From positions 7,127,501 through 7,191,500 of the forward strand of contig NC_090785.1 of the NCBI RefSeq assembly GCF_040054535.1: a stretch of 64,000 nt of DNA, given 5' to 3'. The translations under genes were made by a program, and so were the position numbers. Each line of letters begins with the position of its first letter. Positions within the stretch are counted from its first letter, which is position 1. The notes beneath the pieces were generated by a model. It made no database searches and was not told where the DNA came from. It worked only from the letters and a program-made list of their open reading frames with translations. The DNA comes from Antennarius striatus. Its lineage: Eukaryota > Chordata > Actinopteri > Lophiiformes > Antennariidae. Positions 20,501-34,500 of this stretch are shown piece by piece.

Positions 20501-20847
20501 AAAAAAAAAGTTGAACTTACATAAAAACTATGTAAAATCTGTACAGAAAAATACTGTATAAGCAAATATATATACATATATTTTTGGATTAAATCACAGT
20601 TAACTTTTGTGAACATGTTATATTTTACAACATCTGTTTATAATCACATTTGTTTGTGGAACTAAAAATGTTGGAATGAGAAACAGAGAAATTGTACTAC
20701 TCATAACAAAACATTTTTTTAATTTGACATACAAATATTCTGAAAACTAGTTTCAGTCAGTTGTTAAAAAAAAAGCAAGTCACTTTACTAGGTTACAGTG
20801 TACTTTCAACATTATTGATAAAACAATGTAAATGGAGCCAATAAAAT

Positions 20848-21130
20848 GTTCATTCATTCATCATTTGATTTGAGCCAATCCCAGCTGGCTTGGGCGTGAG
20901 GCGCGGGAAACTCCGGGCATGCCGCCAGTGACCCCAGGAGCCACAGAGACACAGACAAACACGCTCCCACTCATACCTATGGACACTTTGAAGCTGGCCA
21001 ATTAACCTGAAGTTTTTGGAGGTGGGAGGAAGCCGGAGAAACAGGAGAGAACCCACGCAGACACGGGGAGAACATGCAAACTCCACACAGAGCGGCACTC
21101 GAATCAAATAATCAACGTCAACATGCATGG
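20848..21130 (-). repeat. tRNA-related SINE-like repeat, minus orientation
   Basis: Contains ACCCACGCAGACACGGGGAG, AACATGCAAACTCCACACAG and the reverse complement of the GGCT/CCAGC tail. Same family as 3190-3510. Confidence 0.75.
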
Positions 21131-21711
21131 TTGCCTATAGGTGGTGGAGCCTTTGAGAATAAAAACAGTTTTGAATTATAAGCACCGTGACTTTTGACGA
21201 ATTAATCCAATTACCTGACTATGACGTTGCAACAAAACTACTAAATTTTATTTAATGTGCCTAAAATGAATTGACTTTTCTTGACAACAAAGTCGGTAAC
21301 CCACAGTAACCTACCTGCATCAGATAGGAACCGGTATGTCTCCATCTATCGGCAGTAGCGAGGAAATCGTTCAGGGAGCCTTATTCTGAATGGAATTTTA
21401 TAACGAGAGCCGTGGTTGCTTATAATTATAACATGATAAAACTAGATTTATCACAACAAATGCGAAAAAGTAGCCTTGATAAAGATTCTTTTTTTGGGGG
21501 GGGGGGGATTAAATTGTAGATGTGAATTGTACGGTTTTTGTTTTTGTAATAAAGTTGGGTGTTTTGAAATGTCCGTCCTGCATAACCATCCGACTAGAAA
21601 CACGTGTTGTTTGAATGTTCCGGTGTAACGACCATTCGCCCGTCGCAATGGATTAAAGCAAATTTTATTGAAACTAAAAAATATTTTAGCAGTCAGTGTG
21701 CTTGTTTGAAG
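21131..21711. other. Region upstream of trmt12, no gene
   Basis: Probable promoter and 5' UTR of trmt12. There is no clear TATA box. A G-run (21494-21507) and AT-rich sequence are present. Confidence 0.4.
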
Positions 21712-24421
21712 ATGGATAATACGCCTTGCCTTCGTGTATCTCAATGTCATACACAGCTGTTAAGGTAATAGGGTATTTACGTAAGTGCAAGTTAGAAAGT
21801 ACTGTAGTTAGCATTGGAGCTTTGTACTGCAAAATAAGGTTTGATGGACGAGTTTCATGTGTTCCATGAGATGAAGTGCGTTTGAATTCTAATGTGTGAT
21901 TTAAACAGGAAAACTCTACAATCCAAAGGCCTACTTGACCCAACTTTGTGTTTACTCAAAGACTCAGACGAGACGATCCTCCTACCACTCTTAGCATCTT
22001 GTTTGTCAGGACTTGATCTGCAGTCTCTCAAAGCAATTGTAGCTCCGGAGAGCATTTGTGAGATCGTTTGGAATCAGGTAATTAAAGATGGGTTTCACTT
22101 GAACACACGATTAGCATAACGAAACACCACACTGCTGCTTGACACGTGTTTGGGATTTTTTTTCCAGTCTCCCCTGCCGTCTAAAAAGTCTAAAAGATGG
22201 ACGCTTGGTAATAAATTACAACAAAACCTCCAGGAGCTGGTGGAATCTCATGGTGAGGGATGGACAGAGGAGCTGAAGGGAGATCTCCCTCACAGCTTCC
22301 ACAGGCATGGAGATGTAATCCTGCTGGGTGACAGCTGTTTCTCCATGCCACTATGGGGGAAAATGGGTATGTTAACTTTGTCAGTCTCACACTTTTATCG
22401 ACTAATGTACTTCTATGTGTAGAAGATAATCATGACACTTAATAATAACTAATTTTTTTTAGATGCCCAACAGTTGTGGAGTGTGGTGGCAAAAGTCTTT
22501 GGTGCGAAACGCCTGGCAAAGATGAGTCAAATATCGAGAAATGGATTTAGGTCTCCTGCTGTGACTATGCTGTATGGAGAGAACAGCTGGGTCAGACATG
22601 TGGACAATGGGATCGTGTAAGTCTCAGTCAGTCAAGTTAAGTAACGTCTGTTCTCTTGATGTTCTTGTTGAATAGGTATTGAGAATGAACAAATACTGTA
22701 CTTTGGAGTTTGAGTAAAGCATATTTGATTTTAGGCTAAATTACCAGGGATCAGAGCATTTTGTCAGACTCGTGACTATCCTGCTTTTCACCCATATGTC
22801 AGTTGGGTTTGGATCCCGTCCCACCTAAATTCAGTACTTTTTTATTTCAGGTATGAGTTTGATGTTACGAAATGCATGTTCTCAGCTGGAAATATAACAG
22901 AAAAGCTACGGGTGGCTGGATTTGACTGCAGAGGGGAGACTGTTGTGGATTTGTATGCAGGTGGGATGACTTTTTTAACATGTGACAGGTTTCGACATTG
23001 ATAAGTATACAGTAGAATCGTTTTTGTTTTGTTTTTTTACTGGTTCCACCAAAGGAGAACCAGAAAAACAAATCCTATATCATAATATCCACAAAACTCT
23101 CCATCATATCAGATTTTCATACTCTCCTCGTGGGTTATTAAGTGTAGTTTATGTAATGAAATGAATGTTTCAGTGTAAATAAAACTATTGTACATCTTGG
23201 TTTAGGTATTGGTTACTTCACGCTTCCATACCTGGTACATGCACAAGCTGGTCATGTTCACGCCTGTGAGTGGAACCCTGATGCGACTGAAGCTTTACAG
23301 AAAAACCTTGTGGTAAACGGGGTGTCTGACCGCTGCACTGTTCACCAAGGAGACAACCGAAAAGTAATTCCACACTGCTGACATGATATTAGCTCTGTTT
23401 TAACTCAATAATTCCACTGAAAGTTAGACCATTCGTGCCATAAATTGTGAACCAAAGCAAATTGTGAGCCAAAGTGTTCCTGTGCTATCTGCTATGAATC
23501 AAAAGAAACAGATAAATATGTACTATATATAAGTTAATATTTCACTATTTAAATGTTGGAATTCCGGGAGAAGTACAATTTATTTTGAACATTGATCAGC
23601 TGTATCGAGTAATACATCAATGTAAAACAGAAATTCAAATATCTAGGAATAGCTTATATTTATTTTTGAGGTTGAGGTCACACATGTGTTATCATCCTGT
23701 GGATATTCTTTGACATTTGTGTGTGACTTTAGACATCAAATATATTTTAAATACATCATAGGGTTCTTATCTCTGTGAAAATAATCTTGATCGCTTTTAG
23801 TTTATTAACTTTTAATCTATGGTTATGAACAGATTTTTAGTGCATATGTTGGATTTCAGACATATATGAATATCTTAAGAATAAGAAAATCTTTTGCCAT
23901 TGCTTTTAACGTGACAGACTGACTGGACAAACTCAACATAAAAAGTCATATCGGCATGTGGTATAGCAATGATACTGGGATGCACCAGAAGAAAAGGTCT
24001 TGCCTCATTTGGATAATTTAGTAAATATTCAACTTTTTTCCAGCTTCAGCTGTGTGACATCGCTGACCGAGTGAACTTGGGTCTCATACCGCGCTCTGAG
24101 GACGGTTGGCCCGTCGCCTGTCGACTTCTGAGGAAAGCAACTGGTGGTATTTTGCACATTCACCAGAACGTCACTTCTCCACTGCCTGACACAACAGCCG
24201 TTCCAGCAAACGTTGATGCCACTGGGAGAGTTTCCAGGAAGACGGCGGACAGAGAGGTGTGGCGACTGTGGGCTGATGACACAGCACGCTGCATCGCCTC
24301 TCTTCTAAAGGACACAACTGGTGCAGTGTGGATCACAAGCATCCAGCACATCCAGCATGTGAAGTCATATGCACCCCATGTTCACCATATTGTGCTGGAC
24401 CTGGACTGCAGACCGTCCTGA
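21712..24421 (+). CDS. trmt12: tRNA wybutosine-synthesizing protein 2 homologue (TYW2/TRMT12)
   Basis: TYW2 transfers the 3-amino-3-carboxypropyl group of S-adenosylmethionine to the tricyclic base at position 37 of tRNA-Phe, a middle step of wybutosine synthesis that guards the reading frame. Seven exons, all GT-AG: 21712-21764, 21909-22077, 22168-22366, 22463-22616, 22851-22960, 23206-23363 and 24044-24421. They total 1221 nt, 406 aa (human about 448). The SAM-binding block DLYAGIGYFTLPYLVHA is at about residues 225-241. It is followed by HACEWNPDA, GDNRK and the NLGLIPRSEDGWP segment, and the protein ends KSYAPHVHHIVLDLDC. NGIVYEFDVTKCMFSAGNIT precedes the fold as in other family members. 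The N-terminal exon is short and chosen because LRVSQCHTQLL aligns in style and phase with the family start. It is flanked by the array on the left and sytl4 on the right. Confidence 0.93.
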
Positions 24422-24494
24422 GACAAATATCAATAATGAGTGGAAAGGAAATAAATCAGCTGCCTGGTCAAGGACTTTACAATGAAGCCAAACC

Positions 24495-24496
<2 letters not shown>

Positions 24497-24539
<43 letters not shown>
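24497..24539. repeat. (CA)n microsatellite
   Basis: About 42 bp of CA repeats in the trmt12 3' UTR region. Confidence 0.95.
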
Positions 24540-24540
<1 letters not shown>

Positions 24541-25764
24541 CTAGTGTCTATCATAATGTCATTAGTCAGCTACTGTATTGTTGTGTATTATTTAATAGTT
24601 ATTTGTCCAGGGTAGGTTCCGTGGTTGTTGTTTTTTTAAACGCCCTGATTCAGACCTGTGATTATAATCACATTTGAAACTTTCCAGGCTAGACTGCAAT
24701 CACAGCCTCTCAGCAGCTCACTGTTAATGTCACACTCTGCATTGATTTTCCCTCTAGTGCTCGATCCCTAGAGCAAATGCCTTTGGGTACAATAAAAAAC
24801 GGAAGACATTAGTGACAACTGCTGGTTCTCTGTCAGACATCAGTGGCCCATGCTGCTATTTACAGGAATAGGCACACTATCAAAACAAAAAATGAGATAT
24901 TAAACTGCAGGATTCATAGAAATGACATGATTGTTACTTTAAACTCTACAAAATAATGTGTAAATTACTTTTTCTGAGCAACAAAAATGAGAGGAAAAAC
25001 CTGAATAAATGTGGGTAAACAGAAAGCTGATGCTTCCACTTACGTGTTGACTGAATGGTTTCATGAGTGTGGAAATTACGTTAATCCTGTGATCCGGCCT
25101 TCAGCAGCTTTGGATAGTGGACGCAAATAAGGGAATATCTTCTGGATAAATAGTGTTAATCCTTTCAGCAGAGGTGTATGCCGAGCAGCTGTTCATGTCA
25201 CGGAGACATTAAATGTATTTGTTTTTCCCCTTTGACACCCACCTGTGTCCACTGTGAAGATGGTGAAAGCACAAAATGCATCTTTGTAGCAAAACAGCTA
25301 TTTTCAATCGACAAGGTTGGATTTTCTCAGTGAGCGATGGCCCATAAGTGTTTCATCCTTGAAACACAAAGTCAACAGAATCACCCTGACATCTTCATCG
25401 TTCCCAGTCGAGCTTGACAGTTCAGTCTGTAAAGACACAGAGGGACATGTTTTAACCTTTGGCTACGTTCATATTTAATTAGATAAGACATCTGAAATAT
25501 TTTTTTAAAGAAAAACTCAAAAGACATTCACCAACAATACTTTCAGTGAACCCTGAACAAATAAACAGTTTCCAGCGATGCTGAAACAATATCCTGTAAC
25601 AGTCCTCAGAATTATATCAGCAGAGCCATGAGCATAACAGTATAATGTGTCCTCATGATGAGGTTTCTTATATCTGATCTGCCTCATGTCAACGTAAGCA
25701 ATTCCTTGAAACCTGGAAACCTAGAACTCAATAATTTTTAACATCTTTGGTCAACATGTGCATA

Positions 25765-25905
25765 GTAGGTATCTGTTGCCTCACAACAAGAAGGCCTGGG
25801 TTCTAATCCACTTGATGGGTGCTTCCTGGGGTTTTTTTGTTTGTTTGTTTTTTCGAGTTCATTCTGGTCTCTCAAGCTTCCTCCCAGAGTCTAAAAACAT
25901 GCTGG
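25765..25905 (+). repeat. SINE-like repeat fragment
   Basis: GTATCTGTTGCCTCACAACA, then AGAAGGCCTGGGTTCTAATC, and AAAACATGCTGGTCTGTTAG. A degraded member of the family at 3190-3510, with a TTTG-rich insertion. Confidence 0.55.
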
Positions 25906-26363
25906 TCTGTTAGAAGGATTACACAAAAACTTCTTGGCATAGCTTCATGAAACTTTGTTGTCCGGATGGTCACATTGTAGGAAAGAATCCATTACATTTT
26001 GGAGAGGGAACAGGTATTTGGTTTTACTTCCTTCTACATTACCAAATAAGGCTTTTTTTCTCTCTCTCTGCGTTTCCGTCTATTGTGCAAAGACTGCCTG
26101 GTGGATTTTGTTGAAACCCTTTTGCATGGTTGGGCATGTAACAAGGAAGCACCCAAAGCATAATGCAGTGGATCCAGTCAAAGGGAGGGAAGTTGTTGAC
26201 CATTGCAAGATAGCTCTTTGTTTTCCTTTTTTGAACAATTTGGCATGTTTGATAGAGTAACATGAACTTGAGCGCACAGGTAGGGGTGCACCATGGAAAT
26301 ATAAGAAATCACCATTAGTGAGATATTTTTTTTATTCCAAATCCTTTGAGGAGATGTTCATGG

Positions 26364-26545
26364 CTATGGATGGATGGATGGATGGATTATTAATCCCAAA
26401 GGAAACATTATAGTGACATTACAGTCATGTGACAACATTATAGTTATCACAGGCAGCACAGCAGCCAATAAATGTAGTAGGATATACAAAAAGGATATAA
26501 AAGACACAAATACGACTGTACATGACTCATTTAATAAGGGTCGAA
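26364..26545. repeat. (GGAT)n with LINE-end-like sequence
   Basis: (GGAT)5 is followed by TATTAATCCCAAAGGAAACA and sequence resembling the 3' ends of fish LINEs. The family is uncertain. Confidence 0.45.
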
Positions 26546-26814
26546 TCAATTATAAATTTTATTTTTAGGCGCAAATACAACCTGATTAATTTTGTATAAT
26601 AATGCTTTGCACGTCCCCTGATAAAATTAAAATTGCAGCATTTCCTGTTTGATATCGTGATTTCATCTTAACATTAAAAAAAAAAAAAAAAAAAGAAACA
26701 TTTAGTTCTGCTTGTATCTTTATTCTGCTCTCAGTGCATTGATAATAAACTGTCATGTAACTGTTTGCATGGAAAACGGGAAGCGGGTGGATAATTAAAG
26801 CCGTGTCGGTGGGT

Positions 26815-27182
26815 CAAATTTTCCACATCCAGGCCGCGGCTGGAAAAGAAAAGCACCTGTCATGGAAACTGTGGAGAGGCGCCTCCGTGCGCCGCAAACT
26901 TCATCATCTTCCGGTAGTCGGGAGCTGAGCGCAGTTCGGTCAACACGTCTGGAGACGGGAGGCGCGACGATCGGCCCGGGAATGGACGCTACCGACGTGG
27001 AAAGTGCGTAAAAGTGCAATTTACGCAACTTAAAACGTCGCTGGCTTCTCTGTTACTTTTCACGTTTCTTTCTCTTTTTTTTTTTTTTTTTTTTTTTTGC
27101 GCGTTTTTGTGTTTTTCAGGATTGTCGCTCAGTCGGCCGTGACGTCAAGCGTCGGGAGCGCAGAAGTGGATTTTGAACAACA
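26815..27182 (+). promoter_or_regulatory. sytl4: sytl4 promoter and candidate non-coding 5' exons
   Basis: A CpG-rich stretch (about 26820-27000) is followed by a possible donor AAA|GTGCGT near 27003. A polypyrimidine tract and TTTTTCAG then lead into a candidate exon at 27120-27182 with donor ACAG|GTGAGT. These would be untranslated exons of sytl4, inferred from splice signals and position only. Confidence 0.5.
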
Positions 27183-28534
27183 GGTGAGTGTCGTGGAGTT
27201 TCATGAGCTTTATTTTCAGACCTTAAAACAAACTCGTTTTTCTCTAAACGGACGCAAAAACCTCCGTCTGTGTTCTGGACGCTCTGTGCGTTCAGGAAAA
27301 CGTGGCGCTGACTTCATGTTAACGCAGTGAGACTTACTGTCAATAAGTTTGTAAAAGTCCCGTCCTACTGGATCTGCAGGTGTCAGTTTTTTGGGGGTGT
27401 TTTTTATTATTATTTAATTTAAATTATTTTCTGTAAAGTCGGTCAGTGGCTGAAGTAGATTGCTGCACTTTATGGATTTATTTCTTAGACTTATCCATCT
27501 TTTTAGAGAAAATTTGAGTTATACTCTCTGTGTGCGTATGTGTGAGTGTGTGTGTGTGTGTGTGATCTTTCAGATAGGTCATTTCCTCAGAGGTTAGATT
27601 TCTTCCGTCACTCAACACCAGTTGCTGTTTTTTCACCTTCTGGTATCAAACAAGTAAAAAAGAGGATTTGTTTTATAGAGTTTAACCCACTCCATTTAAT
27701 TTCCTTTGTGCCAATGAAATTCCAGTCGAGAGTGTCAGATGGGAACATGACAGGTGATAAGCTTGATGCTGGGTTCAAACAAATGATCATGCTGCCATAC
27801 TCCACCCAGCTCTCTGTATCTTTAGAGGGTGGGAACCCTTGATAACAGCCAAGTTCATGTTTCTGCTTGACCGGTTCAAAACAAACTTTCACCAGGGCAG
27901 AGGCTCTCTGTGGGATTTTAAATCCTCTTGCATCCTGGTTAGTCGTTTATCATATCGTGGGAATGTTAATGTCCTGTCAAAAGCTTGTTTTTCCAGGGTT
28001 TTAGATTAATTCCTACCCTGTCATGAAAAGAAAACAAAACGAGATGTCTGTGTTGGCCTTTGGGTTGTTGTTGTGTTTAGATTTTCAAAGCCAGGCATTT
28101 TGAAGAAAATTAACCATCCTCTTTCCACTGAAAAACACTTGACTGCTTGCAGGCCAGCAGGAGCCACAGAGGTGTTTGTGATCTGCTTAATTATAATATA
28201 TAAATAGTGTGTTTTATATTTCTTCTTGTTTGTATCTGCGTGGCAACGTGGCAACAAGCTGCTAAGTTCTCCATTTTTCTTACCTTGCTTCACATGTCAT
28301 TGCAAAAATCCTGTAGAGGGCAAAGTCAAGGCTGCTGCTCAGCTTCAGGCTTTTTTGTTTATGCTCCATCAGTCTTTAGAATACAGGTTTTGTCAGTATT
28401 CATTCAAATTTTTGCTGCAGCGTAACGAGTTATTTGTCATGTCAGTGAACTCCTCATCTCGTGATCTCCATGGGACAGCAGCTGAGCTGAGCTGAGGCGG
28501 TTCCCCTAATATAGGGTCTAGGGTGGAAGCCACC
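27183..28534 (+). other. sytl4: sytl4 5' intron and leader
   Basis: Presumed first intron(s) and 5' UTR of sytl4. A possible acceptor (GCTGCAG) is near 28421, about 110 bases before the start codon. Nothing else is recognised. Confidence 0.4.
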
Positions 28535-31500
28535 ATGCCCCAAGCCGGGGAAACGATCAACCTCGGCTTCCTGTCCGACAGCGAGCAGGAGCTGATCCTG
28601 GAGGTGCTCCGGCGAGATGAGGAGCTGAGGCTGGCTGAAGAGAAGCGAGTTCGGTGAGGAGAGAGCATCTTTCATTTTTCATTTATTGTATTGACAAGGA
28701 AAGAAGAGACATAAGGTACTGATAATCATTCATTAATCATTTTGATATTAGTTTAATTTCCCTGTAATTCACTATTACCTCCATTAGAGATGGTTTTCAG
28801 GGAAATATTCCTACCAACACTTAGTGGACGGGTCCAGCGTGGGCCGAGGATTAATTCTTGAGCTAACGTTAGTTAGAAGGCATGAGAGACGTGTTATTTT
28901 TCAAACAGTAGATGAAGAGATGGGAGCTGTGTTTAAGACGACAGAAGCAGTCAGTCGGAGAATTTAGTTGTTCAAATTGTGTCACAAAGGTTTCTTTCTC
29001 AAACACGAACACTTCCTGAAACCCTGCACGTGTACACATTAAAGTAGTAACACTGACACCGTTCAATTTTAATTCTGTTCATGTTAGTGAAAGCACCTCT
29101 TTAGAATAAAGTGTTATATAAAGTGGATAAACATGACCTGAAACTATGGATACATCAGTTTCTGTTCCTGAAGGCAGGTTTACATAGCCACGTGACTGTT
29201 CATGCTAATTTTGCAGTAATGTGTGAATTATAATTGTTTTTAAATGGGACCAAGAAGGATTCTAACATTACTCTCTGTACAGAGAACTCTCATCAGAAAA
29301 TACAGAGTAAAATGCTTTAAAAAAAAAAAAAAACGTCCACTCTGCTCTTCATCCGGTTGTGCAATGCGAGCACAGTCACAGAAACCAAAGCTTATCGTTT
29401 CTTCTCTGAAACATCAAACATTTGAAATAATCTCTTGACATTTTGATGAAATTCCATGGTGGAAAATGAGTTTACCCCATGCTTTGTAAAGTATTCATTG
29501 TAAACAATCTGATAAGGCAGAACGCTTCAAATGGGCTCCATCGCTTGTTCCGGTTTGACTCTGAACATGACCTGTAGAAATGTCCTTACTGTTTGCTCTC
29601 ACAGCTGTGTTACAGCGGGTCAAGTTCAGTTTCCAACCGATTAGCATCTCAGAAGCGCGAAAAGTCATTAGACTAGCATGATAAAAAAATAAACAGGTGT
29701 TGATAACTTGGAGCCTTTCTAGCAGTGTGTTTTATCTCACCGCCTCAGAGGTATCTTTCTAATCCTTCCTTGGACACAAACAAATCTCCCTCTTGTGAAA
29801 ATAATTTTGCCTAAACCCAGTTATCTAAAATGACTGTAGGCCCATCTCCAAATTTCCTCGTTTGCATTTCCTCCTTGTCATTTATTATGACGGTGCAGCT
29901 GAATGTTTTCTTATCCTCTGACCGTGGCCCTTAAATGTTAACGACTTGGCGGCGTAGGGCTGTCAGAGCAAATTGTTGTTTTCAACAGACGGATTTTTAC
30001 ATTTATTGTTCCCTGCTGGAAGAACGCCTCTTTATTTTTTGAATCCCATCTCTGTGTTTGTGCTGCCTCGTTGTTCAAGCTGCACACTGTCTGTTGTGTG
30101 GTGCATTCATTTCAACATTTATTTCGACATATGTTTCGACATTTACGACAATATTCATAGCAAGTCTTAACAACCTTACTCACCTGTGTTTTTAAGCTCC
30201 AGTTCGATGGTCCATATTGTCCCCTTATAGATTCAATCGCTAGTATATTTTGAATTATTCTTACCTGCAGAAATGTGTCTCATTTTCACACCTGGGATAT
30301 ATTTCTACAAACGTTTCCTAATGTCTGTGTTAACCTCAGAAATAGTGCATTTCAGTAAACTGTGCCCTCTAATTGGAGTCATCTAATTGGACATATCCTA
30401 GGACTAGCTCTCTGAATATTTGTTTTTTTCTGACTTGTATTTTTTTCCTGTGTTTACTCAAATTATATTTGTTTTATGTCTGTTATCGTGTAAAAGCTGC
30501 CTCGCTTGACCAGGTTTCTCTTAGAACATCTCAGTGAGATTTCATACCTGAATACATTTAGCTTTCAATGGAAAACACTCAGCTGTGAATGAGCAAAAAT
30601 GTCAACTGAAGTGATGGAGGAAGAAATAATGTTTTAATAGCAGTATCACCCAAGTATCTGATTGGCACCAATATAAGAAACTCAAACAACACCCAGCCCT
30701 CGCTGCTCAGCAAATATACATTAGAGGCCGATGCAGATGACAACATCGGTAGACGATATCTCTGGGTCTTGGGCTGGGGAGCGGAGGGTTGCCAGTTCAC
30801 CTCCTAAGCACTGCCAAGGTGCCCTTGAGCTCCTCATAATTTGTCTGAATTGCTAAACTGATCTATAAATTTGCCATCATGGTGTCCAAGAGCCCAAAAT
30901 GCCCTCATAAGAATTCCTCTGGACAAAATGAAAATCCATGACTGAAGTTGTTGCCACTATATGGATTGAGGATATTTTGGGAAACATCCATTAGAAACCT
31001 TTTGCTTGAACGCATCACTGTGGAAAAATGAAGGGGAAATGAACGCTCACTTGTGATCATTCACTCACATCTGCAGCTCATTAGTCTGTTCATTGATACC
31101 CAACTTATGTCGTCTGTAAACACACAGGAGAGTATTTATCACCAATAGATGTCTGAAGTGGCTTCACAAAGGACAAGCCTCTTAGCTGTGTGTTTTACTG
31201 TGTCTCAGGAAGCTGAAGACAGATTTCCTGGAAGTGAAGAGGAAGGGAGCTAAACGTGGCAGCGGCAAATACCGTCAGAATGTCTGTGGCAGGTGCCTGG
31301 AACCCCTCAGTCGACTGACTTTTGCTTCAAACCAGTGCAAGATGTGCAATCACCACGTGTGCCGTAAATGCCGGACAGCCCTCCCCGAAGGATCCTGGCT
31401 GTGCAGCGTCTGTGCCAAAGAGTCGTAAGAGGCTGCTTTCGTTCTACTCCCCCGTGTGTTTTACAAAGTATTTTGTCTGCATCAAAAGTTCCTGTGTCCT

Positions 31501-34500
31501 TAGGCTTATTACCTCAATGGTATGGATGATATATGTAACGTGGAATTTGTCCCAAAAAAAAAAACATAGGGGGGGTGTTTTGTTTTTTTAAATCATGAAA
31601 GAATAAGTCATCAACAGGCTTAATTCTTTTTCAGGCAGGCTCTATGAGCCCGAACAGTTGAACGGTTTCATGTCTTTTAAATACAAACTTAAAAAGACAT
31701 GAAACAGTTAATTTTCTGTGCCGGTCACGATGTGGAAGATGGCCTAATAAGGCTTCAGGAGCCGGGATAAGGGCTGATCACGCGAACATGTCAAGAGGAC
31801 TGAGCCTAATGCGAACTGTCTGGAAAGCGTAACGTTAAAGCCCCATAGATTAAGATTTCACAGCATGTCAAGATAACTCGGTTAACTCAGTAAACATCAA
31901 ACTAAGTGAACAGTTTGATCTGATGTCGGACTTCTTGTGGCCTTTTTCGGGTTTTCCTGTTGGTGCGTCATCTGGAGAGTTTCATCTCTCACTTATCCAC
32001 ATCTCTGCAAACTTCTGAGCAGGGAGCGAACGCATGTCTGACCCATGAACAGTGTGGGCACATGGGCAAAAGTAGAGAGGTAAAAACCAGAAGGGGGGAT
32101 GACCCCCCCCCCCCAACAAAATGCACCCTGAATATATGCAATAGTTATATGTCAGTACATTGAATGCAGACTGATAGATGTTTCCCTGAAAGCTGTTTAA
32201 CGCTACATTCAAGGATTCTGTCAGAAATGAGTTCAGAAGCAAATTCTTTTGAATACTTTTACATTTTGCCTCCAGGCATTTTACAAGTATTAATTTTGGA
32301 TTCTAGGAATGTGAAGAAAATGACTGGCGACTGGTTCTACGATCAAAGAATCAACCGGTTCTCTGCAGCGCCTGTACGTGACCTCATTAGAGTCTCCATG
32401 AGAAAGAGGAGTCAGTGTAAGTACAGGAAGAGGAAGTGATTTCCAACAGTTAAACCAGGAATGCAAACATCTTTCAGTCAGGCCTCAAAGAAATCCCACA
32501 GACATCATGCCAGTTCAGGGGGTAGACAAAAAGTGACGTTAGGAACTGCTGTAAAACTATAAAAGTCTGGAAATGTGATTTTATCCTTTGTTCTGTCTTT
32601 CAGCAAATAGGCGTGAGACAACAGGTGAAATACTGTTGAGAAGTAATGAACTACCGGTAAACACAGATCCTCCCGTTCCTGTACCTCAGGCCAGGAAACC
32701 CAAACAGACGTCTAGTAACAAAAAGTGCACCATCATTCTTTCCAGCAATTTTCTCAATTTATGTTAATTACATCTCATCCTACTGTCATACTTTTATTTG
32801 ACAGTCCTTCAAATGTGAATTCTGGATCACTTGCTTCAAGCGAAACCTTACTCAGTGATACGGAGTCTGTGGAAAACATCAGTCTAAGAAGCAGTAAAAC
32901 TGATCCAGAGTCGGGCCGCAACACCCCCCAGCATCAGAGGTAAACCTAGTCTTGGACTACAGTATTTTCCGCGTTATAAGGCGCAGCCAAAAGCCTTTAA
33001 TTTTCTCAAAAAACGATGGTGCGCCTTATCATCCAGTGCGCCTTATATATGAAAAAGGGTTGTAGAATAGGCTATTCATTGAAAGTGCCCCTTATAGTCC
33101 AATGTGCCTTATATTGGGGAAACTACTGTAGTCTGTAATTTCTTAGTTATTTTACACTGCAATTAATAATGATTTGTAATATCACACAGCCGAGCAAGAA
33201 GGTCCGTTCAATACAGCTCACCGGGATCCAGTGTTTCCAGTAATAGCATTCCATTCAACGCAGATATGGCTTCTATTGACGGTCCCAACACAGACACTAA
33301 CAGTGTACGACACTTTCAAGTAACAGCCTTGTTTTTGTCTCAAGACATTAAGCCGCATTTCCTTTTGACTGATTCCTGATCTTTGTCACTTTAGGCCCAT
33401 GAAGTCCGACCGGTCAGCCAGACCTCAGATTTAGATGTCGATAAACTTTTCAAGAAAAGCATCAAACGAGACCCGAGGTCTAACGGTCGGTATCTCCTTA
33501 CGTGTGCTGTGTTGAATTGGAAACATTGTGTGGCTCACAGTTTTAAATGCTGGTGTGTGTTTTTTTTCTATCAGAGTATGTGTCGACGCAGGAACTGTAT
33601 AACGGAGATGAGAGTTCGAAGACTTCGATGGGCAGTAGGTGCAAATCTGCACCAGGCCTGGACATCCAGGTAAATAAATTAACTTATTGAAAAAGAATCT
33701 GGGGGGAAAAAAATCAATGAAATGCCCTGAAAGGAGAGTCTGACTGCCGTGTTTTGTGAAGCATTGCCTTTTGTTCAGCAACATACTTTTCAACTTTCTT
33801 CATGTGATCCAGTTTATAAGCATCCTCAAACAAATTTAATTAATTGCAGATATCTTAAAGCTATCTATGCCTTCTTCCATAATGGATTAAGTCCTGTTTG
33901 ATTTGTCACTCCCAAATAAACCCAAAGCCCATCTTCTGAGCTAAACCCTGGTTTTTAGACCTTCAGATAACCGAACACTTTCTTATTAAATCCCTTCACT
34001 TGGGGTATCCTGTTAATCCACAGAGTATAGGGGTTCAAAGTCTTTCAATGGAATTTTTAAGAGTGCAGTGTGAAGATCCATCCTTGGCAAATGGAACTTA
34101 CTTTATTTATTTATTTATTTACTTACAAACCACTTGATCCTCACATCGACTGTCAAACAAAAACACAATCAGTCTTCTAAATGTTTCATTTAACGCGACA
34201 GGAAGGCAGAGAGGAGGAGGAAGATATCGACAGCTTGGTTAATTTTCATAAAAGGAAAATGGCTTCAAGCTCCTCCAGCCTGCAGAGCTCAAAGGTAAAA
34301 TATTGACATTTTAAAGCTCATATTACTGTTGGAAGAAGAACAGCTCACAACATCTTTCACAACGAAGGCCATAAATAATCTCAAGTAGCATCTATGACCT
34401 CAGGATATCCTTGAGCAACTTTGTGTGAAAATTGATTTGTAAATTGTTGCTATAGTTACCAAGGTCTCACTTAAAGTAATGCCGCAGCTAAATACCCTGC

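Larger units (their letters stand above)
24422..26800. other. Intergenic between trmt12 and sytl4
   Basis: Holds the trmt12 3' UTR (AATAAA-type signals near 24449 and 24790), a CA microsatellite, a SINE fragment, a GGAT-tailed repeat and a poly-A run (about 26677-26694). No further gene is recognised. Confidence 0.5.

Noticed and set aside
28439-28495. ATG upstream of the sytl4 start
   Set aside because: It opens a short frame that ends before the Kozak-type GCCACCATG at 28535, which alone gives the conserved N-terminus; at most a small upstream ORF.
31665-31705. Inverted repeat GTTTCATGTCTTTT / AAAAAGACATGAAAC in sytl4 intron 2
   Set aside because: A stem of about 15 bp with no further context; common by chance or from a decayed element.
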